NCBI GenBank assembly: GCA_017555445.1
Contig: JAFZGK010000052.1
Coordinates: forward strand, 1-63,879
Direction: 5' to 3'
From: Bacteroidales bacterium
GTDB lineage: Bacteria; Bacteroidota; Bacteroidia; Bacteroidales; UBA932
Length of the DNA: 63,879 nt
The notes under the pieces were generated by a model. The model was given only the letters and a program-made list of their open reading frames with translations. It ran no database searches and was not told the DNA's origin. Numbering within the stretch: the stretch's first letter is position 1; the number at the start of each line of letters is the position of its first letter. Below, piece by piece: positions 8,209-15,338 of this stretch. A program made the translations under genes and the position numbers.

Positions 8209-9648
8209 ATGAGTAAAGATAAAGAAATATTGGAGGGCATTGCGGAGAAGGAATATGAACATGGTTTTGTGACGAATGTGGAGCAGGAGTTCATACCGAA
8301 GGGCCTCAATGAAGATATAATCAGAATGATTTCGGCAAAGAAGCAGGAGCCGGAGTGGATGCTGGAGTTCCGTCTCGAGGCATTCCGTCGCTGGCAGAAG
8401 ATGCCTATGCCGGAATGGGCGCATCTTGATATCCCGGAGATAGACTTTCAGGATATAATTTATTATGCCGCCCCTAAGAAGGATGAAGACCGCCCGAAGG
8501 AAATCGATCCGGAGCTGGAGAAGACTTTCGACAAGCTCGGAATTCCGCTACATGAGCGCGCTGCTCTTGCGGGTGTGGCTGTGGATGCTGTGTTTGACTC
8601 TGTTTCTGTGACAACGACGTTCCGTGCTGCGCTGGCAGAGAAGGGCATCATTTTCTGCTCTTTCTCTGAGGCTGTACGTGAGCATGCTGACCTTGTTCGC
8701 AAGTATCTGGCTTCAGTTGTGCCTGTGGGTGACAACTTCTATGCAGCTCTTAATTCGGCGGTATTCAGCGATGGATCTTTTGTGTATATTCCGAAGGGCG
8801 TACGCTGTCCGATGGAGCTTTCAAGCTATTTCCGTATAAATGCGGCCGGAACAGGTCAGTTCGAGAGGACTCTCATCGTTGCTGACGAGGGGTCGTATGT
8901 AAGTTATATGGAGGGCTGTACGGCTCCTATGCGTGACGAGAATCAGCTTCATGCCGCTGTGGTGGAGATCATTGTGGAGAAGGATGCGGAAGTTAAATAT
9001 TCGACTGTCCAGAACTGGTATCCGGGAGATGCCCATGGCAAGGGAGGTATCTTCAATTTTGTGACAAAGAGAGGTATCTGCAAGGGATCAGGCAGTCATC
9101 TTTCGTGGACCCAGGTCGAGACAGGTTCGGCAATCACATGGAAGTATCCTTCGACCATCCTCAAGGGAGATAATTCGTCATCGGAGTTCTACTCTGTCGC
9201 TGTAACAAATAATTTCCAGCAGGCGGATACAGGAACCAAGATGATCCATATCGGACGCAATACAAGAAGCCGTATCATCAGCAAGGGTATTTCAGCCGGT
9301 CGCAGCCAGAACAGCTATCGCGGCCTTGTGAAGATGATGCCTGGTGCTGACAATGCCAGAAACTTCTCTCAGTGCGACAGCCTGTTGATCGGAGACAAGT
9401 GCGGTGCACATACATTCCCTTATATCGAGAATGCGAACAAGACTGCAGTCGTGGAGCACGAGGCTACGACTTCCAAGATCAGCGAGGACCAGCTGTTCTA
9501 TTGCAACCAGAGGGGTATAGGTCCGGAGGAGGCAGTCGGTCTGATAGTGAACGGTTATGCACGTGAGGTTCTCGCAAAGCTGCCGATGGAGTTTGCTGTT
9601 GAGGCTCAGAAACTGTTGCAGGTGTCACTTGAAGGTTCTGTAGGATGA
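8209..9648 (+). CDS. sufB: Fe-S cluster assembly scaffold protein SufB
   Basis: Central scaffold of the SufBCD complex that builds Fe-S clusters in the cytoplasm. It has 479 residues, the usual SufB length. Motifs include [38 protein letters not shown], the C-terminal [21 protein letters not shown], and [21 protein letters not shown]. The ATPase partner sufC follows after one inserted gene. The stop overlaps the next start by 4 bases (ATGA), implying translational coupling to the pnuC-like gene. Confidence 0.97.
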   Translation: MSKDKEILEGIAEKEYEHGFVTNVEQEFIPKGLNEDIIRMISAKKQEPEWMLEFRLEAFRRWQKMPMPEWAHLDIPEIDFQDIIYYAAPKKDEDRPKEIDPELEKTFDKLGIPLHERAALAGVAVDAVFDSVSVTTTFRAALAEKGIIFCSFSEAVREHADLVRKYLASVVPVGDNFYAALNSAVFSDGSFVYIPKGVRCPMELSSYFRINAAGTGQFERTLIVADEGSYVSYMEGCTAPMRDENQLHAAVVEIIVEKDAEVKYSTVQNWYPGDAHGKGGIFNFVTKRGICKGSGSHLSWTQVETGSAITWKYPSTILKGDNSSSEFYSVAVTNNFQQADTGTKMIHIGRNTRSRIISKGISAGRSQNSYRGLVKMMPGADNARNFSQCDSLLIGDKCGAHTFPYIENANKTAVVEHEATTSKISEDQLFYCNQRGIGPEEAVGLIVNGYAREVLAKLPMEFAVEAQKLLQVSLEGSVG

Positions 9649-10292
9649 TGAATTTTGTATTATTTGAGATGGGCGGGAAGCCGGTGCTGCTGATCGATCT
9701 TCTATCTGCAGTGTTCGGACTTACGACTGTGTTTCTGGCGGGAAGGAACAGGAAGAGCAACTTCTATGTTGGATATCTCTATACTGCGTTGCTGTTCTTC
9801 ATGTTCTGGCAGAAGAATCTGTATGCAAATCTGATTCTGCAGCCGATATCGCTCGGAATCAATATCATGGGCCAGTATCGTTGGAGTCATCCGAAGAAGT
9901 CGGAAGAAAGTGCTTCCGGAAGCGGAGACCTGAAGGTGACGATGTTGAAATGGCCTCAGAGGGGAATGATTGTGGTGCTTGTGCTTGTACTTGCACTTGT
10001 GTGGGGCAAGGTGATGAGCCTTATGGGAACAAAGTGGTTTGTGGGTTATTTTCCGGCAAATCCTCTGCCTTATCTCGATTGTTGTGTGACAGTGCTGATC
10101 CTGACTGCACAGACATTGTCTGCACTGAAGAAATGGGATTGCTGGATAGCATGGCTGTTTGTGAATATCGCCAATCTGACCCTTTATCTGAAGGCGGGTC
10201 TGGTGTTCATGCCGATAGTCAGCTGTCTCTACCTTGTGAACGGCATCTGGTCGCTATTCACCTGGTACAAACTTTATAGAAAGAATGCATAG
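9645..10292 (+). CDS. pnuC: PnuC-like nicotinamide riboside/vitamin transporter
   Basis: A 215-residue membrane protein with about seven hydrophobic segments. PnuC features are the N-terminal [19 protein letters not shown], the central [21 protein letters not shown] (equivalent to the family NxxYxxxxxxGxYxW region) and the C-terminal [21 protein letters not shown] with a final [11 protein letters not shown]. PnuC proteins are SWEET-like facilitators that take up nicotinamide riboside; relatives carry thiamine or riboflavin. The substrate here cannot be read. The gene lies inside the suf operon and overlaps sufB by ATGA, an unusual place. Confidence 0.8.
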   Translation: MMNFVLFEMGGKPVLLIDLLSAVFGLTTVFLAGRNRKSNFYVGYLYTALLFFMFWQKNLYANLILQPISLGINIMGQYRWSHPKKSEESASGSGDLKVTMLKWPQRGMIVVLVLVLALVWGKVMSLMGTKWFVGYFPANPLPYLDCCVTVLILTAQTLSALKKWDCWIAWLFVNIANLTLYLKAGLVFMPIVSCLYLVNGIWSLFTWYKLYRKNA

Positions 10293-10321
10293 AGATGTCT
10301 CGACTATGCTCGACATGACAG
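10293..10321 (+). repeat. REP-like palindromic element, copy 2 (inverted)
   Basis: AGATGTCTCGACTATGCTCG followed by ACATGACAG. Its reverse complement begins TGTCATGTCGAGCATAGTCG, the same pattern as the element at 8171-8197 and the common TGTCATnCTGAGC type repeat. ATGTC...GACAT and TCGA...TCGA form the palindrome. It immediately follows the stop of the pnuC-like gene. Confidence 0.5.
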
Positions 10322-10363
10322 TGGAGGTAGTCGTAGAATCAGACAAATAAAAAATATAGCTAT

Positions 10364-11113
10364 ATGGCAAACGATATATTATTGAAGATTGAAGGCCTCA
10401 GAGCCTCTGTAGAAGATAAGGAAATCCTGAAGGGAGTAGATCTGACTATCCGCAAGGGTGAGATTCATGCTGTGATGGGACCTAACGGTGCCGGCAAGAG
10501 TACGCTTTCTGCCGTGCTTGCAGGAAAGCCGCAGTTTACAGTCACTGCAGGAACAGTGGAATTTCTGGGTCAGGATCTTCTTGCCATGTCTCCTGAGGAA
10601 AGAGCATGGGCAGGTATCTTCCTTTCATTCCAGTATCCGGTAGAGATTCCGGGAGTGACCATCACCAATTTCATGAAGACAGCAGTCAATTCTCATCGTG
10701 AGGGCAAGGGTCTCGAGCCGCTCAAGGCTGGTGACTTCCTCAAACTCATGCGTGAGAAGATGGCGTTTGTGCAGATGAAGCCGGAGTTCGCCAAAAGAGA
10801 GGTCAATGTGGGATTCTCCGGCGGTGAGAAGAAGCGTAACGAGATCTTCCAGATGGCTATGCTTGATCCGACTCTCGCTATTCTTGACGAGACAGACAGC
10901 GGACTTGACGTGGATGCTCTCCGTATCGTGGCAAATGGTGTGAATGCACTTCATACACCGGAGAAAGCTGCGATTGTTATCACTCATTATCAGAGACTTC
11001 TTGATTACATAGTTCCTGATGTGGTTCATGTCCTAAAGGACGGAAAGATCGTCAAGACTGCAGGCAAGGAACTCGTGGCAGAAATCGAGGAGAAGGGTTA
11101 CGATAATCTTTAG
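10364..11113 (+). CDS. sufC: Fe-S cluster assembly ATPase SufC
   Basis: ABC-type ATPase of SufBCD, 249 residues. Walker A is GPNGAGKST (residues about 40-48), the signature region is [14 protein letters not shown], a SufC-specific form, and Walker B is [16 protein letters not shown]. It has no membrane domain, consistent with a soluble complex. The gene lies between the pnuC-like insertion and the short sufD, which it precedes by 11 bases with a good ribosome-binding site (TAGGAGG). Confidence 0.97.
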   Translation: MANDILLKIEGLRASVEDKEILKGVDLTIRKGEIHAVMGPNGAGKSTLSAVLAGKPQFTVTAGTVEFLGQDLLAMSPEERAWAGIFLSFQYPVEIPGVTITNFMKTAVNSHREGKGLEPLKAGDFLKLMREKMAFVQMKPEFAKREVNVGFSGGEKKRNEIFQMAMLDPTLAILDETDSGLDVDALRIVANGVNALHTPEKAAIVITHYQRLLDYIVPDVVHVLKDGKIVKTAGKELVAEIEEKGYDNL

Positions 11114-11124
11114 GAGGCCTGTTT

Positions 11125-11751
11125 ATGACTGAAGTTATAATAGTTTCAGACGGTCAGCTTGTCCGTGACATAGAGGTCCAGTCCGGCCACAGGAAGGACA
11201 TGGTGCTTCTTATGTTTCCCGGAGTGAGCTGTGATGTCAAGCTTGACATCCGTCTGACAGGTGAGGGAGCAGAGGCCAATGTCTATGGCGCTTATGTCTG
11301 TGGTGGCGATGAAAAGGTCAAGATAGCTGTAGATATGCATCATGACAAGCCGCACTGCAACTCTCGCCAGCTTTTCAAAGGTGTAGCAGGAGGTGTGTCC
11401 AAGGTGGATTTCTACGGAAAGATCATTGTGGCTCAGGACGCGCAGAGGACAGAAGCATATCAGGAGAATCATAATATCCTTCTGACAGACGGTGCCAAGG
11501 TGGACACAAAGCCACAGCTTGAGATATATGCTGATGACGTGAAGTGTTCTCATGGAGCTACAATCGGACGTCTCAATGAGGAGGAGCAGTTCTATATGCG
11601 TTCACGAGGAATTACTCTCGAAGATGCAAAGGTGCTCCAGATGATATCCTTCGTTGCTCCTGTTCTGGAGAATATCGAGGATGAAGCACAACGTGAATCA
11701 TTGTCAGCGCAGCTTGAGGACTCTATCAGGGAAATTGTCAGGAATCTTTAA
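11125..11751 (+). CDS. sufD: Short SufD-family protein
   Basis: A 208-residue SufB/SufD-family protein carrying only the C-terminal part of the fold. Conserved features are NHNILLTDGAKVDTKPQLEI, DDVKCSHGATIGRL with the SufD-type His, and EQFYMRSRGITLEDAK. Typical SufD proteins are roughly twice as long, with an N-terminal helical domain and a longer beta-helix. No remnant of the missing part is visible between sufC and this gene, and the start has its own Shine-Dalgarno (TAGGAGG at 11111-11117). It therefore looks like a natural compact form, not a frameshift. No sufS, sufE or sufU gene follows. Confidence 0.85.
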   Translation: MTEVIIVSDGQLVRDIEVQSGHRKDMVLLMFPGVSCDVKLDIRLTGEGAEANVYGAYVCGGDEKVKIAVDMHHDKPHCNSRQLFKGVAGGVSKVDFYGKIIVAQDAQRTEAYQENHNILLTDGAKVDTKPQLEIYADDVKCSHGATIGRLNEEEQFYMRSRGITLEDAKVLQMISFVAPVLENIEDEAQRESLSAQLEDSIREIVRNL

Positions 11752-11763
11752 TCCCATAGTAAA

Positions 11764-12186
11764 ATGAAGCATGAAGTAATTATCCGCGACACTGCCGATC
11801 TTGACAGGGCAGCTGCCGAATTTCTTGAAAAGATAGGGGATAACACCCTCGTGGCATTCTTTGCACCTATGGGAGCAGGAAAGACAACCTTCACGACGGC
11901 TCTCTGCAAGGTCTTGGGCGTCACAGATCCTGTCGGCTCGCCGACATTTGCCATTGTCAATGAGTATCTCAGGGCAGACGGCGACTATATGTATCATTTC
12001 GATTTCTATCGAATCAACAAACTTTCTGAGGCTATCGAGATCGGTCTTGACGACTACCTCTACAGTGGTTGCCTCTGTATTATGGAATGGCCGGAGAATG
12101 TCGAAGAACTTCTTCCTGAAGATACTCTCCGAGTGACCATCACAGTCAATCCGGATCTTTCTCGTACACTTTCCTGGGAAGCTTAG
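11764..12186 (+). CDS. tsaE: tRNA threonylcarbamoyladenosine biosynthesis ATPase TsaE
   Basis: P-loop ATPase that regenerates the TsaB-TsaD-TsaE machine making t6A37 in ANN-decoding tRNAs. The 140 residues include the Walker A GAGKTTFT, the family motif DPVGSPTFAIVNEY, HFDFYRI and the closing IMEWPENVEELLPEDTL. It is 12 bases downstream of sufD on the same strand and is probably cotranscribed. The C-terminus overlaps the stop of the convergent lipoprotein gene by 4 bases. Confidence 0.95.
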   Translation: MKHEVIIRDTADLDRAAAEFLEKIGDNTLVAFFAPMGAGKTTFTTALCKVLGVTDPVGSPTFAIVNEYLRADGDYMYHFDFYRINKLSEAIEIGLDDYLYSGCLCIMEWPENVEELLPEDTLRVTITVNPDLSRTLSWEA

Positions 12187-13394
12187 GTTCCGAGCGAAAG
12201 GTTGCAGACTGGACCATTCAGCTTGATTTCCGTTACACTGCCGTTTTTCCAGATGATGGGATTCGAGCCGGTCGTGGACGTCAGGCCGACGTGGAGTTCC
12301 CCATCTAAGGTGACAAGAGGGTTATTCCCTCGGAAATGATAGCCTTCCGGCATATCCCATGTCCTGCCGCTTTTGAAGATCTTGCCGTCAGGATTATCTG
12401 AGTCAGGATTCAGGACACAGCAGATGTCGTTGTCAGATGAACATACGCCGGCTATGGATTGTCCTGTCTCGAACAGCATATATTCCTGTCCTTCTACCCA
12501 TATTCCGCTGGACAGATTGCCGTCCTCATCAGAATATAGTCCTTCGATGCATACTTCATCTCCGGCAGAAAACAGCCTGCAGGACAACATTTCCGATCCG
12601 TATGGCAGACCTACGGTTATCTTTTCTTCTCCTATGATCAGTTCTGTGGTCTTCCAGGGCCCTGATGAAACCAACGAACATGTCTTGCCCTGGTGTGACA
12701 TTATATCCCATACGACAGTCACATCGTCATCAAATTTCACAAGGCTCGTCCTTCCGTCCCTTACAATGTAATATCTGTCGGACGGTCCATCAGAAGAGGC
12801 GACGGTCTGGCAGAAAGCAAAGCACATCCTGTCGGCATCTATATGAAGTCTTTCGAAGGCGTAACCTGTACGCCTTTCCATGACCAGTTCTCCGTTCTTT
12901 CTGTAGGTGAATCCTTTCCCGTCGCGGGATACACAGAGGGTATGTATATTCTCTTCGTCTGCAGTCATTGCCCGTAAAGTCTCCTCGCCTTCGTATCTGA
13001 TGAAGGCTTTACCATCCTTACGTATGGATGTATGTCCGTCAGCACAGAACATAGTATAGAGATGTCCGTCCAGAACCCTGTGCATGTCAGGGTCTGCACT
13101 TGTTTCGTGGCCGTCGCCCACCGGAATCTTGAGCATGGGCACCCCGTCTGCGAATACCATAAGCGAGCATCTTACATTTTCTTCTTCCTGTGACGTGTCC
13201 GTCCAGTCAAAACCCTTGGGATAGTCGATGCCTGTCATATAGCACACAGATTTTGACGTGTTTCCGTCTATATTTGCTCCGGGACCTGTCCATATATCCT
13301 CCTCTGTCTCATTTCCCTGTACAACTATCTCCTTCAGGCCTGTACATCCGGCCAGGGTACACATCACGATTGTCCAGTAAAGCACATTTCTCAT
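12183..13394 (-). CDS. Putative lipoprotein of unknown function
   Basis: About 403 residues starting MRNVLYWTIVMCTLAGCTGL, a lipoprotein signal with the lipobox LAGC. An earlier in-frame Met at 13439 is rejected because it lies inside the terminator hairpin at 13425-13452. The body has repeated short beta-rich units such as RKDGKAFIRYEG and SRDGKGFTYRKNGE and two regions with Trp-rich strands, which may form a beta-propeller-like fold; this is inference. No family is recognised. It is convergent with tsaE, and the stops overlap. Confidence 0.65.
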   Translation of the reverse strand: MRNVLYWTIVMCTLAGCTGLKEIVVQGNETEEDIWTGPGANIDGNTSKSVCYMTGIDYPKGFDWTDTSQEEENVRCSLMVFADGVPMLKIPVGDGHETSADPDMHRVLDGHLYTMFCADGHTSIRKDGKAFIRYEGEETLRAMTADEENIHTLCVSRDGKGFTYRKNGELVMERRTGYAFERLHIDADRMCFAFCQTVASSDGPSDRYYIVRDGRTSLVKFDDDVTVVWDIMSHQGKTCSLVSSGPWKTTELIIGEEKITVGLPYGSEMLSCRLFSAGDEVCIEGLYSDEDGNLSSGIWVEGQEYMLFETGQSIAGVCSSDNDICCVLNPDSDNPDGKIFKSGRTWDMPEGYHFRGNNPLVTLDGELHVGLTSTTGSNPIIWKNGSVTEIKLNGPVCNLSLGT

Positions 13395-13424
13395 AGCCGT
13401 TTTTCTTTCAAAGAACGTAAAAAG

Positions 13425-13452
13425 CCGCCTTCCGAACATAACGGAAGACGGT
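13425..13452 (-). terminator. Terminator of the barrel/histidine kinase/response regulator operon
   Basis: On the minus strand, ACCGTCTTCCG pairs with CGGAAGGCGGC around a 7-base loop and is followed by TTTTTACG. It lies 55 bases after the LytTR regulator stop and just before the lipoprotein gene, which therefore needs its own promoter. Confidence 0.8.
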
Positions 13453-13507
13453 TATCTCGTCACAAATTTCTCTTTTTTGAAAGAATTTCTTTTTCTTGAA
13501 AAGGAGA

Positions 13508-14254
13508 CTAGCGTGTCAGCAGATTATCCTTGATATATCTGTCAATATCTTTTCTGTAGCTGTCTGAAACAGGTATGGAAACCTTGCCGATGAGCACATC
13601 TCCATAACTGTCGATTGCGCTGATCTTGTCAAGGGCAACTATATATGACCTGTGTATACGCATGAACTTTTCATCAGGAAGCAGGTCTTCGATCGCCTTC
13701 ATCGTGATATGTGTTACAAGAGGTATGCTGTCGGACTGGAGATGAAAGGTGACATAGTCCTTCATGCCTGCAACATACAGAATGTCGTCAAATTCAATAT
13801 TGCGAAGTACTCCATCCACTTTGATGAATGCGGATTTTCTATCCTTGTCCAAGTTTTCCGAATCACCGGAAACAGGGTTTGCAGAAGTCATGGAGAACCA
13901 TTTTTCAGCCTTTGCCACTGCCTCTATGAACTTCTGATATTTGATGGGTTTGAGAAGATAATCTACAGCACCGACTTCGTAGCTTTCAAATGCGTATTCC
14001 TTGAATGCGGTCGTGAAAACTATTTTTGTCTCGGAAGGAAGAAGTTTCGACAGCTCCAGTCCATTGAGGTCCGGCATCTGGATATCCATAAAGACCAGGT
14101 CCGGCATCGAAGATCCTATTTCCGATAATGCCAGGACCGAATCTGTGAAGGTTCCGGTCAATTCAAGTGAAGGTGTCCTGCGCACATAGCTGGCAAGCAT
14201 TTCCACCGCCAGAGGCTCATCATCAACTACTATGCATCTTATCTTTGTGTTCAT
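13508..14254 (-). CDS. LytTR-family response regulator
   Basis: A 248-residue DNA-binding response regulator. The receiver domain (1-120) has VVDDEPLAVEML, the phospho-acceptor Asp57 in LVFMDIQMPDLNG and the conserved Lys in VDYLLKPIKYQK. The C-terminal LytTR domain (about 145-245) contains IEFDDILYVAGMKDYVTFHL and FMRIHRSYIVALDKI. The gene is 3 bases from the histidine kinase stop and is clearly its partner. LytTR regulators usually bind direct repeats upstream of targets; the linked outer-membrane barrel may be a target or a sensor partner (inference). Confidence 0.93.
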   Translation of the reverse strand: MNTKIRCIVVDDEPLAVEMLASYVRRTPSLELTGTFTDSVLALSEIGSSMPDLVFMDIQMPDLNGLELSKLLPSETKIVFTTAFKEYAFESYEVGAVDYLLKPIKYQKFIEAVAKAEKWFSMTSANPVSGDSENLDKDRKSAFIKVDGVLRNIEFDDILYVAGMKDYVTFHLQSDSIPLVTHITMKAIEDLLPDEKFMRIHRSYIVALDKISAIDSYGDVLIGKVSIPVSDSYRKDIDRYIKDNLLTR

Positions 14255-14257
14255 GAT

Positions 14258-15319
14258 TTATCTTGTGATGTTATGAATCCTTACTATGGCAATATACGTA
14301 TTATTCTCGACATATTGCTTATAGGTATAAGCGTCAAGATATATAAGGTCGAGTCTTCTTGTCATGTTTTCAAGGCCTATACCCGAGCCGCTGCGGTCAT
14401 CGGATCTTCGTTCATGAACAGAATTTTCACATGAAAACACAAGATCATCACCGTCCAGGCCCATGTCTATCTTCACGAATGATTCCTTATGCGATGAGGT
14501 TCCATGCTTGAATGCATTTTCTATCAATGAGATGAACAGCAGTGGGGAAATGGTCAGACTTTCATCGAAGCTGTCGAACCTCGTCTCCACGTGTGTCATT
14601 TCATTACATCTCAAAGACATGAGGTCGATGTAATTCTTCATGAAGTCCGTTTCGTCTGTCAGTCTAACCTTTTTGACATTGCTCTCGTACAAGGCATAGC
14701 GCAGGAGTTCGCTGAACTGTCCTATGCTTTCCTGAGCCTTGTCTGCATCGATCTGCGTCAGAGAAGAGATGTTGTTGAGAGTGTTGAAAAGAAAATGCGG
14801 ATTAAGCTGATTCTTCAGCCAGGTGAGTTCGGCTTCTGCATTGCGTCTGCGCTCTTCCTCCATCTTATGTTTCTCGTCATTCCATCTCATCACATACTTC
14901 AAGCCTACAGGCATTGCCACAATTACTGCATAAAATATGATTTTCAGCACGACTCCTCCAATCGCTATCCAGAGGAACTTTGCATTAGGGAAGGCTTCTA
15001 TCACTTCCTGAGGAATATCTGGTATGAATCCGTCCCTTATGACAGGCAAGGCGATGAGAAAGAGAATGATCGCAGAATTTATTATATAGAAATACTTTCT
15101 TTTGCTGGAGAACAGCAGCAATGGAACCAGCACGCAATAATTAAGGGTATAGACCAGAAATGCCGGCAGCAGCAGCTGGGTAGTCAGGTAGAATGTCGCT
15201 CCGAATGACTGTATGTCTGATGCAATGAAATACCATACGGCGGAAGGCAGTATGAAGAGACAGGCCCAGATGAGACCCTGGGCCGTATTGATTATGATAT
15301 TGATCTTCTTGTTGGTCAT
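14258..15319 (-). CDS. LytS-type sensor histidine kinase
   Basis: About 353 residues, starting MTNKKINIIINTAQGLIW; longer in-frame starts run into the upstream barrel gene. Four hydrophobic segments occupy residues about 10-150. A coiled region (DEKHKMEEERRRNAEAELTW) leads to the His_kinase domain with the phospho-His in NQLNPHFLFNTLNNISS. The ATP-binding part has LIENAFKHG and GSGIGLENMTRRL. It pairs with the LytTR regulator immediately downstream. No extracellular sensing domain is visible, so the signal is probably membrane-derived. Confidence 0.92.
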   Translation of the reverse strand: MTNKKINIIINTAQGLIWACLFILPSAVWYFIASDIQSFGATFYLTTQLLLPAFLVYTLNYCVLVPLLLFSSKRKYFYIINSAIILFLIALPVIRDGFIPDIPQEVIEAFPNAKFLWIAIGGVVLKIIFYAVIVAMPVGLKYVMRWNDEKHKMEEERRRNAEAELTWLKNQLNPHFLFNTLNNISSLTQIDADKAQESIGQFSELLRYALYESNVKKVRLTDETDFMKNYIDLMSLRCNEMTHVETRFDSFDESLTISPLLFISLIENAFKHGTSSHKESFVKIDMGLDGDDLVFSCENSVHERRSDDRSGSGIGLENMTRRLDLIYLDAYTYKQYVENNTYIAIVRIHNITR

Positions 15320-15338
15320 TTGAGTTTTCTTGATTATA

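Noticed and set aside
11100..11124. Frameshift or lost N-terminus before sufD
   Set aside because: No SufD-like sequence is found in other frames, sufC runs directly into the ribosome-binding site, and the start is well placed.
13395..13439. Longer start for the lipoprotein gene
   Set aside because: It would overlap the terminator hairpin at 13425-13452 and would hide the lipoprotein signal starting MRNVLYW.
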